The notes under the pieces were generated by a model, which did not search any database, had not been told where the DNA came from, and saw only the letters and a program-made list of their open reading frames with translations. A stretch of 64,000 nt of DNA. It comes from Mojavia pulchra JT2-VF2 (GTDB lineage: Bacteria > Cyanobacteriota > Cyanobacteriia > Cyanobacteriales > Nostocaceae). Position 1 is the stretch's first letter. Every line of letters starts with the position of its first letter. Made by a program: the position numbers and the translations under genes. Location: the NCBI GenBank assembly GCA_019359325.1, contig JAHHHN010000030.1:1-64000 (forward strand). Reading direction: 5' to 3'. Shown here one piece after another: positions 25,864-36,095 of this stretch.

Positions 25864-26541
25864 ATGAAAAACGACACCCCAGAGCAATTAGATTCAGATA
25901 AAGAGATTGAACGGGTAATCGACGAGGTAATGTCCTCATCCTTGAGTGATGAACAGTACCGCAAAAAAATGCAACGACGTAAAGAAGTACAAGAAAAGCG
26001 GATAGCACAGGCTGTACCAGAAAAAGGATTAATTATTGTCAATACTGGTAATGGTAAAGGTAAAACGACTGCGGCGTTGGGGATGGTGTTGCGATCGCTT
26101 GGTCATGGGTATAAAGTGGCGATCGTCCAGTTTATCAAAGGAGCCTGGGAACCTTCAGAAAAAAGGGTATTCAGCAATTGGCAAGACCAGTTAGAATTTC
26201 ATGCTATGGGCGAAGGGTTTACCTGGGAAACTCAAGACCGCGATCGCGATCTAGACAAAGCTAGCGCCGCTTGGCAAAAATCCTTAGACTACATCCGTAA
26301 CCCAGACTTTAAGTTAGTGCTGTTGGATGAAATTAATATTGCTCTCAAAATGGGTTATTTACAAGTTGAACAAGTTTTAGCAGGTTTGGCACAAAAACCT
26401 GCTGATACTCATGTTATTCTCACAGGTAGAGGCGCACCACCTGCTTTAATCGAGCGAGCTGACTTAGTAACAGAGATGACCCTAATTAAGCATCCCTTCC
26501 GCGATCAAGGTGTCAAAGCGCAGCCAGGAATTGAGTATTAG
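25864..26541 (+). CDS. cobO: Cob(I)yrinic acid a,c-diamide adenosyltransferase
   Basis: Transfers the adenosyl group from ATP to the corrin cobalt in cobalamin synthesis or salvage. The N-terminal 45 residues are a charged extension. The P-loop NTGNGKGKTTAALG is at about 58-71, then VAIVQFIKGAWEPSE, LDEINIALKMGYL and HVILTGRGAPPALIERADLV, all CobO/BtuR motifs. 225 residues, normal length. The ATG lies in AT-rich leader DNA. Convergent with the secreted-protein gene, with a shared hairpin between them. Confidence 0.95.
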   Translation: MKNDTPEQLDSDKEIERVIDEVMSSSLSDEQYRKKMQRRKEVQEKRIAQAVPEKGLIIVNTGNGKGKTTAALGMVLRSLGHGYKVAIVQFIKGAWEPSEKRVFSNWQDQLEFHAMGEGFTWETQDRDRDLDKASAAWQKSLDYIRNPDFKLVLLDEINIALKMGYLQVEQVLAGLAQKPADTHVILTGRGAPPALIERADLVTEMTLIKHPFRDQGVKAQPGIEY

Positions 26542-26556
26542 TTATAAATTTGGAAT

Positions 26557-26586
26557 GATGAATTATATGATTTTTTATAATTCATC
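26557..26586. terminator. Bidirectional hairpin between convergent genes
   Basis: An 11-bp stem (GATGAATTATA/TATAATTCATC) with an eight-base, T-rich loop, in the 51-base gap between cobO and the convergent gene. AT-rich stem, so a weak terminator. Confidence 0.5.
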
Positions 26587-26592
26587 AATTGA

Positions 26593-27336
26593 TTATTTAA
26601 CTAGTTTGCGGTATCCAGTTGCAGAAGATTGATTACACATCTGCAAAATGCGTCGGTCGTTTGCAGTCATCGAATTTAGCTGATGATAGTCTTGCAGTGC
26701 TACCGAGTAAGCATAACTAGTTGGCTCGTCCTCATTCACGCTAGGAATATTATTAGCTGTGGCGATCTGATTTGAGCTAGCTTCTCCCGGTGAACCATTA
26801 ACTGTCATTGCCAACTCTCCTGATCGGTCAAGTGTGCCCTCAAAACAACTAAACTCGGAACTGGGCATATACAAAGCGCCTTTCACTACACCTTGCCGCT
26901 TCTCAAATACAAGATACCCTTGCCCAATTTGGTTTGGTGTTGGCGACTGACCATAAAGATAAACGCCATCTTGTTTAGGTAAATTAGTTATCGGCGCAGT
27001 TCTTGATTGTGTTGCAGATTTTTGAGAGCCAGTCACCATTGCTGTAGTCTGAGCTACTTTTTTCGAGTTCTTTGGTAAGGTTTTAGAATAGCTTGGTTCT
27101 GAAGTCGTCTGAATTTGACTTCTGTGTTCTTGAACTTCTCTTAAGCGTGACAACAAAGAAATATCCAAACTATTTTGATAATTTGTAATCTGTACCTGAG
27201 ATTTCGGTAAATCTTCTATTTGGTTGCTCAGTACCGGTTTAGTTTGTTCACCTACAAGACCAAGAGCAAGAACTAACCCCATAAAGGGAATTCTCAACTG
27301 ACGAGATGAACAGAACTGATAAATGTTGTTAAGCAC
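26593..27336 (-). CDS. Secreted hypothetical protein
   Basis: 247 residues with a signal-peptide-like N-terminus (basic start, then IPFMGLVLALGLVG). A low-complexity Ser/Gln/Thr stretch follows (about 60-115). The C-terminal domain starts at DGVYLYGQSPTPNQIGQGY and has YLVFEKRQGVVKGALYMPSS plus FSCFEGTL, a pattern I associate with uncharacterised secreted cyanobacterial proteins. There are two Cys near the domain's start and end that could form a disulfide. Function unknown. The 500 bases upstream contain no gene apart from the MITE discussed separately. Confidence 0.75.
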   Translation of the reverse strand: MLNNIYQFCSSRQLRIPFMGLVLALGLVGEQTKPVLSNQIEDLPKSQVQITNYQNSLDISLLSRLREVQEHRSQIQTTSEPSYSKTLPKNSKKVAQTTAMVTGSQKSATQSRTAPITNLPKQDGVYLYGQSPTPNQIGQGYLVFEKRQGVVKGALYMPSSEFSCFEGTLDRSGELAMTVNGSPGEASSNQIATANNIPSVNEDEPTSYAYSVALQDYHQLNSMTANDRRILQMCNQSSATGYRKLVK

Positions 27337-27838
27337 CCGCTTTCTCCTGTGACCGAATTAACTACTCTCTCAGCAACTCACTTAAACTTAACTAAGTCTT
27401 AATTATTAAGGTTCCACCGCAGGTTTGATATATATATTGTCCATCTGTAGAAATTTTTAAAACTGAATTTGTTATTGAATTTGCAATATATAGTTTTAGA
27501 TTACCTTTGGCTAGCCATTTCCTGCTTCACCCAAAAGAGTCACCTGACTGGGTGAAGCGGAATAAAAATAAAAAATTTTGAGAATTTTAAGGTATCAGAT
27601 AAGCTTGAAATTTTATTAGGTAACATCTGACTTTCGATCCATAACTTTAGTAGCAATATATAAAGCTACAGTAGAAATACTCTGCATTTCGGATTATGCC
27701 TCAAGATTTTTTCTACAAAAAATGCTTGTTTTAAAGAGTGTAACCGATACGCTTTTTTGCTAGCAGTTACTTCAATTACAGCTAAAAATTATTCTCCTAT
27801 GCTTTCATATCATGTCCAGCAAATTACTTGTGATATGT

Positions 27839-27955
27839 TAGGACTTACGCACTGAAGCCTGAAACCCTGATCCCCCCTAACCCCCCTTAAAAAAGGGGGA
27901 ACGTCTAAAGCCCCCCTTTTTAAGGGGGTTGGGGGATCTGAGTGCGTAAGTTCTG
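27839..27955. repeat. MITE family A, copy 2 (117 bp, 5-bp target duplication)
   Basis: Ends TAGGACTTACGCACT / CAGAACTTACGCACT, core of paired C-run and G-run hairpins. Flanked by TATGT at 27834-27838 and 27956-27960. A second repeat element begins within the right TATGT. Confidence 0.88.
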
Positions 27956-27958
27956 TAT

Positions 27959-28109
27959 GTCATTGCGTATGCAACGAAGTGCAATGTAGACACGAAGTGG
28001 CTTCCCGCAGGGTAGCAATCGCAAGGCTTTGGAGATTGCTACTCTTCTCCTGTCGGAGACGCTACGCGAACGAGGAGCCGCTCCGCGTCTACACTTCGTT
28101 CGCAATGAC
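27959..28109. repeat. Palindromic interspersed repeat (GTCATTGCG ends)
   Basis: 151 bases with inverted ends GTCATTGCG...CGCAATGAC, extended inside by CGAAGTG/CACTTCG, and an inner part with GTCGGAGACGCTACGCGAAC, a motif also seen in inverted form near 59225. No coding content. Confidence 0.7.
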
Positions 28110-28170
28110 AATTCAACCGGACATGATATCGCTCTAGCAATGCCCATCCTAGATTTGTAAATATAAAAAA

Positions 28171-28192
28171 CGCCCCCTGAATTCAGGAGGCG
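28171..28192 (-). terminator. Rho-independent terminator of the sigma factor gene
   Basis: On the minus strand a stem of 11 pairs with one G-T wobble (CGCCTCCTGAA/TTCAGGGGGCG) is followed by TTTTTT. It lies 22 bases after the stop codon. Confidence 0.85.
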
Positions 28193-28214
28193 CATTACTA
28201 AAAGCAATTAACTT

Positions 28215-29198
28215 TTAGCTAGCAACATACTCTTTGACATTGCTACGACGGCGACGCAGATGAGCAAGAGCTTGATGTTCTAATTGGCGAACACGTTCTC
28301 GGCTAAGATTCAACCGTTCACCTACTTTGGCCAAAGACATTTCATTGCCATCTTCTAAACCAAAGCGTAGGGCTAACACTTCTCGCTGTTGGGGGGTGAG
28401 TTCTGCCAACAGAGTATTCAGGTCTTGGCGCAAGAATTCTTGAGTAGTGTAGTACTCTGGTGATGGGCCGTCATCTTCGAGCATTTCTTGCAGTTCGGTA
28501 TCTTGGTTATCACCGACTCGTACATCTAAAGAAACTGGCTGACGTGCCATATTGAGGTACTCACGAATTTGAGCAGGTTCTAGCTCTAGTTCTTGAGCAA
28601 TTTCCGCAGGAGTAGGCGATCGCCCTAACTTTTGCGCCAGTTCTCGCTGTACTTTTTTAATTTTGTTCAGCTTTTCGGTGATATGAATCGGTAAACGAAT
28701 GGTACGACCTTGCTGGGCGATCGCTCGCGTAATTGCTTGGCGAATCCACCAGTAAGCGTAGGTCGAGAATTTATAACCTCGTGTGGGATCGAATTTTTCT
28801 ACACCCCTCTCTAATCCTAGTGTCCCTTCCTGGATTAGATCGAGAAACTCCATGTTTCGCTTCTGGTACTTCTTCGCGATCGCCACGACCAAGCGTAGGT
28901 TCGCTTCAATCATCTTTTGCTTTGCGCGTTTACCTTGGGTTACTGTTTGTTTCACCTCGGTTTCTGAGTGGCGAACGTGATTAGCCCACTCTGATAAACT
29001 CGGTTCGCGGTGCAGCTTTTTCCCCAAGGCCTCTTTAGCGTCCAGTAGCGTCATCATTTGTTGCACCTGCTTCCCAAAAACAATTTCTTGCTCACGGGTT
29101 AGCAGTGGCACACGACCAATTTCCCGCAGATAGGTTCGCACCATATCAGCCGTGAATTTGGTGTTCAGGTTTTCGGTTTGGGTGTTAACAGTAGGCAT
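28215..29198 (-). CDS. RNA polymerase sigma factor, SigA-like group 2
   Basis: Non-essential relative of the primary sigma factor, typical of cyanobacteria. Region 1.2 ([20 protein letters not shown]), region 2 ([14 protein letters not shown], then [20 protein letters not shown] and [18 protein letters not shown]), region 3 ([13 protein letters not shown]), region 4 ([18 protein letters not shown], then [14 protein letters not shown]). 327 residues, without the long 1.1 region of SigA, as expected for group 2. One of the SigB/SigC/SigD/SigE-type proteins; I cannot choose between them. The gap upstream is long (550 bases) and could hold its regulation. Confidence 0.92.
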   Translation of the reverse strand: MPTVNTQTENLNTKFTADMVRTYLREIGRVPLLTREQEIVFGKQVQQMMTLLDAKEALGKKLHREPSLSEWANHVRHSETEVKQTVTQGKRAKQKMIEANLRLVVAIAKKYQKRNMEFLDLIQEGTLGLERGVEKFDPTRGYKFSTYAYWWIRQAITRAIAQQGRTIRLPIHITEKLNKIKKVQRELAQKLGRSPTPAEIAQELELEPAQIREYLNMARQPVSLDVRVGDNQDTELQEMLEDDGPSPEYYTTQEFLRQDLNTLLAELTPQQREVLALRFGLEDGNEMSLAKVGERLNLSRERVRQLEHQALAHLRRRRSNVKEYVAS

Positions 29199-29593
29199 TG
29201 GTGCGTTGTCCTCTACTCCGTAAACACAATGAATCTTTAATAATCAATAAGGAAAGGAAGTACATATATTACGGATACGAAACATAGGGCGCTACCATCA
29301 GCAATTGCCTTATATGGCTTTTGAAAGGACGGCGCATCCCTGAGATAGGTTCCCCTACCCTTCCTAAATTTTGAAATCTCTTAGAAGCACGCTGGGTTGT
29401 TTTAGAGAATTCTTTTGAGCAGTCACTGGCAGTAACTGTAAAAATATGAAGTCAGTATGAGTTCTACTTAATTTATAGTACGATAAATCGGGCGGATAGT
29501 AAAGTAGATCAGATAAATCTTCCAATTATAAAGTAAAATGGCTCGCTTGACAAAGAAAATTAAATTTCCTTTAAATTGCTGACTATATCTATA

Positions 29594-29719
29594 GTGACGC
29601 TAAAACCTCCTCTGGGGTTGCCAACAATTAGCGGGATAACCGTACTCATTGCTGCTGGGATTGGTGGGATGTTACGAAATTTAGAATTTGGGAATTGGGA
29701 TGATGAAGATTGTAATTAA
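29594..29719 (+). CDS. Possible 41-aa small membrane ORF (low support)
   Basis: A GTG frame encoding TLKPPLGLPTISGITVLIAA, GIGGMLRNLEFGNWDDEDCN: one possible membrane helix and an acidic tail. It ends 30 bases before the convergent HerA-like gene. No clear ribosome binding site. The rest of this 550-base gap shows nothing else. Confidence 0.25.
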   Translation: MTLKPPLGLPTISGITVLIAAGIGGMLRNLEFGNWDDEDCN

Positions 29720-29748
29720 AATATTTTCTCCATTACCCCTATCTGCGG

Positions 29749-31479
29749 TTAGAAGCCGAGATCAGCTCTAGCTAGTTCGGCAGCTGCGAATAATTCTTCA
29801 TCTGGTTTCTCTTCCCAAGTTGGATCGCCAATTTCTGTGTAGAAAGTTGCGTCATAGGGACGAGTACGCACTACGACTGGCATAGGAACAGCATGACCCA
29901 AAATCAGAGCTTGTTGCTTAGAATCTAGCTTTGCCAACACTGAGCGCAGGCTACCAGCACCGGAGACTCCAGTGAAAATTGCGTCAATGTCTTTTTCGTC
30001 GTTGAGCAAAGCAGTGATGCGAGTACCAATCTGGGACATAACTTCATTATCTATGCCCGATGGACGTTGATCAACCACTAGCAGAGTGACGAAATATTTT
30101 CGCATCTCCCGCGCGATAGTACCAAAAATCGTACTTTGGACAATGCTTGGGTCTAGAAAGCGATGCGCTTCTTCAATAGTAATGACTAGTTGGGTGGGGC
30201 GATCGCTCACATTGCCACTGTGCAAAAACCTTTCTGCTTTACTGACATAATGACTGTGAATCCTCCTGGTGATCATATTCGTCACCAACATATATGAGAG
30301 CATATCTGACTGGGAGCCAAATTCTACCACAACATGCTTGCCTGCTTCTAGCGATCGCAAAATTTGATTAATGTAATTTTGCGGACAAGCTGCTCGCATA
30401 TACTTCAAATTATCCAGCCGCAGGAGTTTGCGCTGTAAAGACATAATCGAGCCTTGGTGTCCCCGCTTCTCCTCGCAGAACAGCTTGATTTCTTCGTTAG
30501 TCATGTTCAACAACTGAAGAATCCAAGCCTTACCAAACTCAGCATAGAGAATGTTAGCGTTATCTAAGGCTGCTTCCGATAGCCCTAAATCTCGGCTACA
30601 TAATTTGACATCTTCAACTTCTATTTGCTCGTAACTGAGATAAAGTTCTTGTGCATCACGCACACCCCGGCGCTTTGTCGATTCTGGATCGAGGGTGTAA
30701 ACTTCTACCTTACCGGGAAATAACTGTTTTAACCCTTTAACTGTACTATATTGCTTTCCTTCGCATACGGCTTGCCAGCCATACTCGGAGTGCATATCAA
30801 AAATTAAGTTTACCGCTGCGTTTTTGCGGACTATTCCGGCTAAAACTAAGCGTGTGAGAAAGGATTTCCCAGTCCCAGATTTCCCAAATACTCCATTACT
30901 TCGTTCTACAAATCGATCTAAATCAATGCAAATCGGCACATCCATATCCAAGGGTTTGCCGATGGAAAAGTTTTTTCTTTGAGTATCATCTTCCCAACCA
31001 AAGACTCTGCGAAAATCTTCTTCACTCGCTTCGTAAACTTGGCTAAAGTGGCTAGGAATAGTTTTAACAGGCAGCAATTCCATCGAGGTACTGGTTTGTG
31101 GCTGAAAGGATGCCAAACCTGTCATTGCTGGGATAAAAGGATTGAGAGATTTACCGTTAGTTGGCGAAAAAGATTCTTCCGATTCCGGGGTAAACATCAA
31201 CATCGGCGCTAGATTAATCGTGCCGTATGTACTACTCCCGGCTAAAATTTCTCGCAAAAATGTATCTTCCCAATTGGGAGGATCGGCAATAATTCGTGCA
31301 TTAGCTGATCCTAGCGCCACATCTGTCAGCATACAGAAAAAGCGCGATCGCATCCCTTGCACAACTAGAAACTTACCCACCCGCATATCTTCAACAGAAA
31401 TATCAGGGTGTAATCTTACTTCTAACCCCCCAGTGAGAGAGCCTTGTATTACTGAACCTAATGGCTGTCCCGAATTCAT
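29749..31479 (-). CDS. HerA-like ATPase (DUF87)
   Basis: Hexameric DNA-translocating ATPase of the FtsK/HerA class. An N-terminal HAS-barrel-like domain (about 1-130), Walker A GKSGTGKSFLTR at about 198-209, Walker B with LVITIEEAHRF and the arginine-finger-like region near VVDQRPSGID. 576 residues, complete. In archaea HerA works with the NurA nuclease in end resection; no nurA neighbour is present here, and cyanobacterial homologues are often lone genes with no known role. Monocistronic, with a 290-base gap to the GST gene. Confidence 0.88.
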   Translation of the reverse strand: MNSGQPLGSVIQGSLTGGLEVRLHPDISVEDMRVGKFLVVQGMRSRFFCMLTDVALGSANARIIADPPNWEDTFLREILAGSSTYGTINLAPMLMFTPESEESFSPTNGKSLNPFIPAMTGLASFQPQTSTSMELLPVKTIPSHFSQVYEASEEDFRRVFGWEDDTQRKNFSIGKPLDMDVPICIDLDRFVERSNGVFGKSGTGKSFLTRLVLAGIVRKNAAVNLIFDMHSEYGWQAVCEGKQYSTVKGLKQLFPGKVEVYTLDPESTKRRGVRDAQELYLSYEQIEVEDVKLCSRDLGLSEAALDNANILYAEFGKAWILQLLNMTNEEIKLFCEEKRGHQGSIMSLQRKLLRLDNLKYMRAACPQNYINQILRSLEAGKHVVVEFGSQSDMLSYMLVTNMITRRIHSHYVSKAERFLHSGNVSDRPTQLVITIEEAHRFLDPSIVQSTIFGTIAREMRKYFVTLLVVDQRPSGIDNEVMSQIGTRITALLNDEKDIDAIFTGVSGAGSLRSVLAKLDSKQQALILGHAVPMPVVVRTRPYDATFYTEIGDPTWEEKPDEELFAAAELARADLGF

Positions 31480-31772
31480 TTGATTAATTACATGATTGTT
31501 GGGCTGAACTGATGTTGAATTCTAGTTGTAGAGTACAATGCTGCTTGCGACGAAATTCTAGCACAAATTAGTAATTTGTCAGTTGTTAATTGTTAGTTAT
31601 CAGTTATTTTGTTACTTATCACTAATGGCTGACAACAGACAGTAAAAGGGACTGGGTAATTAGCAGAAAATTATCGAAGCCAGCTCTTAGCCACAGACAA
31701 ATTTTGGAATAATTTCCCACTCCCCAGTCCCAAAGCGGCGTACTAGAGCCACTAACGGAAGAAAGGGACTAG

Positions 31773-32567
31773 TTATTCAATTTGAATTGAAGTTGGTGCA
31801 GTGCCAGCAGATGGCGCTACAAATGTTAATGGTTTCCGAAATTGAGCATAGAGGCGATCGCGCCAGCTAAAGAATGGCGCATAATCTGGATTATCCGCTA
31901 AAGCTGGTACTCCTTTACCTCTTAAACTTGCTGGCAAATCTAAATAAGGGCCATCAGGGAACTTCAACAATATTGATAAACCTGCTACTGCCAAGTCAGC
32001 TAAACTCGGTTCATCTCCTAGTAAATAAGGACTATCTGCCAATAGCAGCGTTAGTGCTTCCAAGTCTTGTTTTAAATCCGCGATCGCTGACTTGATCACA
32101 TCTGGACTGTAACCTACCCCAACACCCAAGACAGTTAATATATCACGGGGTACACCTTCAACCAGATTCTTTAATATGTCTGGTGTAGAAGTAGGTAATA
32201 AGGATTTACGAAAATTCTGATCTTGGCTAATAGCAGAAAACAGTGCTTTACGACCTTTGATGCCTATTGATTCATCTGCCCATTCTTCCATCATTAGGCA
32301 CAAACCTCTTTTTTTGGCATCTTTGGGTATCAATGGGCGATCAGGATATTCTAAGTCTAAATACTTAGCGATTTCTGTAGAATCAACAATATATCTACTG
32401 CCATCCTTCAACACTGGCACTTGCTTTTGACCTGTCAGCCGAAACAAATCTACTTGTCCAATTCCGGGCGTAACCTCTATTTTGCGATAATCTAGACCTT
32501 TATAATCCAAGATTAACCGCACTTTTTCCGAGTATTGAGATAGCTCCCATTGGTATAATTCCAACAT
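31773..32567 (-). CDS. Glutathione S-transferase-family protein
   Basis: Thioredoxin-like N-domain: LYQWELSQYSEKVRLIL (Ser at the usual active-site start), QVPVLKDGSRYIVDST (cis-Pro loop and glutathione-binding region). The C-terminal helical domain contains LLADSPYLLGDEPSLADLAV, the N-capping box motif. 264 residues, slightly long owing to an inserted segment around 110-145 and a tail rich in Ala/Ser/Thr. Likely detoxification or a disulfide-related role. Upstream lies a 620-base AT-rich gap with one repeat. Confidence 0.88.
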   Translation of the reverse strand: MLELYQWELSQYSEKVRLILDYKGLDYRKIEVTPGIGQVDLFRLTGQKQVPVLKDGSRYIVDSTEIAKYLDLEYPDRPLIPKDAKKRGLCLMMEEWADESIGIKGRKALFSAISQDQNFRKSLLPTSTPDILKNLVEGVPRDILTVLGVGVGYSPDVIKSAIADLKQDLEALTLLLADSPYLLGDEPSLADLAVAGLSILLKFPDGPYLDLPASLRGKGVPALADNPDYAPFFSWRDRLYAQFRKPLTFVAPSAGTAPTSIQIE

Positions 32568-32977
32568 ATTACATACCCTTTAACTGGTGAATCGAGCGAT
32601 TTTATAATTGTATCTTCTGTTTCAGTAATTATTCTGGCACTCTATCAATTCATTACTAACTTAATTGCTAATAAAATTGTATTTTTAGCGACTTTTTAGC
32701 ATAATCGCTGGCTTTTCAAAAATAGATTTTCTGATTTATTTAAATATCAAATAAGTCAGCTATCTCAGTAGTTATGCATGGTATCTCTTAGCCATGATAC
32801 CGCAACAATTTACTTTAATTTTTTAAACCTTGTTTTTACTAAATTTATAAGTATCTTTTATAACCCTATTATTGCTAAATTGTAAGTATTTATAGATTTG
32901 CAGTCAAAAACAACTGAAAATTTAGTATAAAAAATCTAAGATATTAACAATTATGTAAGTTAATTTGAAACATACAT

Positions 32978-33092
32978 AACACTCCTATTTAATTTTTGCG
33001 AAGCTAGGTATACCTCTACCTACTTTGTTTTTTGTTCCCTGTTACTCCCTACACTAGTAAATTCTCCGAATTAAATCAGATTGCTGTAGTCA
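32978..33092. repeat. Short interspersed repeat, family B, copy 2
   Basis: ACACTCCTATTTAATTTTTGC at the left, ATTAAATCAGATTGCTGTAG at the right, with the middle CCCTGTTACTCCCTAC matching copy 1. Sits about 100 bases upstream of miaB and could influence its leader. The other 500 bases of the gap are AT-rich and empty. Confidence 0.6.
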
Positions 33093-33192
33093 CTATAAAA
33101 GCGATCGCCTCTTGCATTAGGTTGACTTTTCTATACTTTAATAGAATAGATATAAAGCTTATATAACTTACGCTAACTAAGCATAACTACCC

Positions 33193-34557
33193 ATGACCAC
33201 TTCTAAACGCCGCTACCACATTACTACCTTCGGTTGCCAAATGAATAAAGCCGACTCAGAGCGCATGGCTGGCATTTTAGAAGACATGGGCTTTGAATTT
33301 TCGGAAGACCCCAATAATGCAGATGTAATTCTCTATAATACCTGCACCATTCGAGATAATGCCGAGCAAAAGGTCTATTCTTACCTTGGTAGGCAAGCCA
33401 AGCGCAAGCACGAGCAACCAAATTTAACTCTTGTTGTGGCTGGTTGCGTCGCTCAACAAGAAGGAGAAAGCCTATTGCGACGAGTTCCCGAATTAGACTT
33501 GGTGATGGGGCCACAACACGCCAACCGCCTCAAAGATTTACTAGAATCAGTCTTTGAAGGCAACCAAGTTGTTGCTACTGAACCAGTTCACATTATGGAA
33601 GATATCACCCAGCCGCGACGAGATAGCAAAGTTACTGCATGGGTGAATGTGATTTATGGCTGTAACGAACGCTGCACCTATTGCGTGGTTCCCAATGTCC
33701 GTGGTGTGGAACAATCGCGTACACCAGAAGCTATACGCGCCGAAATGGAAGAACTAGGACAACAAGGTTACAAAGAAATTACCCTACTCGGACAAAATAT
33801 TGATGCTTATGGTCGTGATTTGCCAGGAGTAACTTCAGAAGGTCGCCATTTGCATACTTTCACTGATTTACTTTATTACGTGCATGATGTGCCGGGAATT
33901 GAAAGACTACGTTTTGCTACCAGCCACCCCCGTTATTTTACTGAACGTCTAATTAAAGCCTGTGCCGAGTTACCGAAGGTGTGCGAACACTTTCATATTC
34001 CCTTTCAATCTGGGGATAACGAAGTTCTAAAAGCAATGGCACGGGGTTATACCCACGAGAAATATCGCCGGATCATCGACACAATTCGGCGTTATATGCC
34101 AGATGCATCGATTAGTGCTGATGCAATTGTCGGCTTCCCTGGTGAAACAGAAGAACAATTTGAAAATACCTTGAAACTGGTAGATGATATCGGCTTTGAC
34201 CAGTTGAACACCGCCGCATATTCACCCCGTCCAGGGACACCCGCAGCTTGGTGGACAAATCAGTTAAGTGAAGAAGTAAAAAACGATCGCCTGCAACGAT
34301 TAAATCATTTAGTAAACGTGAAAGCAGCCGAGCGTTCGCAACGTTACTTTGGCCGCATCGAAGAAGTGTTGGTAGAAGACCAAAACCCCAAAGATAAAAC
34401 CCAAGTCATGGGACGCACACGCGGTAATCGCCTCGCCTTCTTCACTGGCGACATCAACGAACTCAAAGGGCAATTGGTGAAGGTAAAAATTACCGAAGTC
34501 CGCGCTTTTAGTTTGACTGGCGAACCAATAGAAGTGCGGCAAGCCATGCCAGTCTAG
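33193..34557 (+). CDS. miaB: tRNA-2-methylthio-N6-dimethylallyladenosine synthase
   Basis: Radical-SAM methylthiotransferase acting on i6A37 of tRNAs. UPF0004 domain with three Cys: [39 protein letters not shown]. Radical SAM motif [11 protein letters not shown] (CxxxCxxC) at about 156-163. A C-terminal TRAM domain ([12 protein letters not shown] to EPIEVRQ). 454 residues, complete; all six cluster-ligand cysteines visible. The ATG gives [16 protein letters not shown], the usual cyanobacterial N-terminus. Followed by a palindromic terminator. Confidence 0.96.
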   Translation: MTTSKRRYHITTFGCQMNKADSERMAGILEDMGFEFSEDPNNADVILYNTCTIRDNAEQKVYSYLGRQAKRKHEQPNLTLVVAGCVAQQEGESLLRRVPELDLVMGPQHANRLKDLLESVFEGNQVVATEPVHIMEDITQPRRDSKVTAWVNVIYGCNERCTYCVVPNVRGVEQSRTPEAIRAEMEELGQQGYKEITLLGQNIDAYGRDLPGVTSEGRHLHTFTDLLYYVHDVPGIERLRFATSHPRYFTERLIKACAELPKVCEHFHIPFQSGDNEVLKAMARGYTHEKYRRIIDTIRRYMPDASISADAIVGFPGETEEQFENTLKLVDDIGFDQLNTAAYSPRPGTPAAWWTNQLSEEVKNDRLQRLNHLVNVKAAERSQRYFGRIEEVLVEDQNPKDKTQVMGRTRGNRLAFFTGDINELKGQLVKVKITEVRAFSLTGEPIEVRQAMPV

Positions 34558-34575
34558 TACAAAGATAGCTATTCC

Positions 34576-34597
34576 TGCTGAAGCGATCGCTTCAGCA
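34576..34597 (+). terminator. miaB terminator built on a HIP1 octamer
   Basis: Perfect 22-base palindrome (TGCTGAAGCGA and its complement) with GCGATCGC at its centre, followed by ATTTTATTT, 19 bases after the miaB stop. Confidence 0.7.
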
Positions 34598-34770
34598 ATT
34601 TTATTTGCGATGCGGAATCTTATACCATTTCACTTTAATTCAATGATACAAATACGTGGGGTTTGGGTTTAGCATTGCTAAACCCCTACGAAAAATCATC
34701 TGTATCAGGATTTTTGTGAATTAGTATTATCCCTGCGTCCCCACGTCTTTGTGTCAACTTCATTCGTCTC

Positions 34771-35379
34771 ATGACAGTTCTGAGTACGATTCTTTTATTT
34801 TTTCCTACTTGTGTATTAATTTTAACTGGAGCTTCAATAGTCTACCTTGCCTATTCACCCAGTATCTTCAGCATTTTGGCTGTGTTGCTTTCTATTTACG
34901 GGCTGCCAGTGCTAGTTTACCGCTTACATCAATGGGTATTTCCAGTACGGGAGGGTATTAGTTATCTACGCGGTAAAGAATATAGCCCTTGGTGGGGTAG
35001 TCACCAAATCCAGGTAATTTATATTGCAATTCCGGCTTTGGAGGCCTTGTTGCGGCTGATTCCAGGTGTATTTTCCTGTTGGTTGCGATTGTGGGGTGCT
35101 AAAGTGGGGCGGGATGTGTACTGGACACCAGGATTGGAGATTGCCGATCGCGGTTTGTTAGAAATAGGCGATCGCGTCATTGTAGGGCATCGTATCGGTA
35201 TATCTTCCCATATCATCAAGCCTCGGAAGCAAAACTTAATGCTGTATGTCAAGAAAGTCAAGATTGGCAACGATGTCTTTTTGGGAGCCGGATCTATTCT
35301 TGCGCCAGGTGTAGTCATTGGGGATGGTACATTCCTGGCAATGGCGACAAATCTTTCTCCTAACCAGCAGGTGAATTGA
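34771..35379 (+). CDS. Left-handed beta-helix acyltransferase, membrane-anchored
   Basis: Two N-terminal hydrophobic helices (about 3-30, 33-50), then a segment and hexapeptide repeats: GRDVYWTPGLEIADRGLLEI, DRVIVGHRIGISSHII, NDVFLGAGSILAPGVVIGDG. Such LbH proteins transfer acyl (often acetyl) groups to sugars or lipids. The catalytic His could be H137 or H144 in the VGHRIGISSH region. 202 residues. It lies 210 bases after miaB. The acceptor is unknown. Confidence 0.82.
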   Translation: MTVLSTILLFFPTCVLILTGASIVYLAYSPSIFSILAVLLSIYGLPVLVYRLHQWVFPVREGISYLRGKEYSPWWGSHQIQVIYIAIPALEALLRLIPGVFSCWLRLWGAKVGRDVYWTPGLEIADRGLLEIGDRVIVGHRIGISSHIIKPRKQNLMLYVKKVKIGNDVFLGAGSILAPGVVIGDGTFLAMATNLSPNQQVN

Positions 35380-35498
35380 TAATTAATAAACTGCGACGAG
35401 TGCGTAGACACGTATATGCTAATGCGATCTGCGCGATCGCAGCGCAATCATGCGATCGCTACGATTAAACTCCTCTAGTTCAGTTGTTATTTCCAAAA

Positions 35499-35877
35499 CT
35501 AGGTTTCATTCACTACATCCAAAATCTGGTTATACAACAATACGGTTCAGTTAGCGCCAAAAACCTTTCAGGACTTGTGCAATAATTCTCTGAAACTCTT
35601 ATTTCTTCGTGTCCTTTGCGCTCTTTGTGGTTCGTTTTTTCTTAATTTTGGGTAAGTCCTGTCCTTAACTGAACCGTATTGGGTTATACAATGCTGGAGA
35701 TACTCTGAATTCTGATGTAGCAATTAAGGCATCCATTAAAGGCTTGACCGCAGCAATCAAATTCTTCCGCTTTGCCTCAACCAACATACCTAGCAACCCA
35801 GTAATTTTGATTCCTAAACGGTCAGCTTCTGCTCTCCCACGGCGCTCATCAATCAGATGACAACGCTCATAACAAGG
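35499..35877 (-). pseudogene. PIN-domain toxin-like gene (DUF3368), truncated and split by a MITE
   Basis: The reverse strand reads YERCHLIDERRGRAEADRLG, IKITGLLGMLVEAKRKNLIA, AVKPLMDALIATSEFRVSPA, LYN: the C-terminal half of a DUF3368 PIN-family nuclease. The frame then enters a 144-bp MITE. Skipping the MITE and one copy of its 10-bp target repeat, the frame continues QILDVVNET and stops at 35499-35501. The first half of the gene is missing behind a TAG, so the gene was broken in two ways. No antitoxin gene was identified upstream. Confidence 0.75.
35538..35681. mobile_element. MITE family C, copy 1 (144 bp, 10-bp target duplication)
   Basis: Terminal inverted repeats CAATACGGTTCAGTTA, identical at both ends. 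Flanks GGTTATACAA at 35528-35537 and 35682-35691. Interior without coding content. Same ends and same duplication length as the copy near 59.3 kb. Confidence 0.92.
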
Positions 35878-36095
35878 CTACCTTACCGATCACACTTTCA
35901 GAGTAACCCAAAACCTCTGATACCAACAGATAACCTTACAGCAGTTTTCATATATTTAGACTACATTAGTAGGCGATACTCTTGTATGTAAATAGTGGCT
36001 GTACGATCGCCAAAAACTATTGCAAGAGTTTACAGAACTGGAACAGGTGAAGCTTGCTAATAATCTAGTATTTAATTTCAACTAATTTACTTTAT

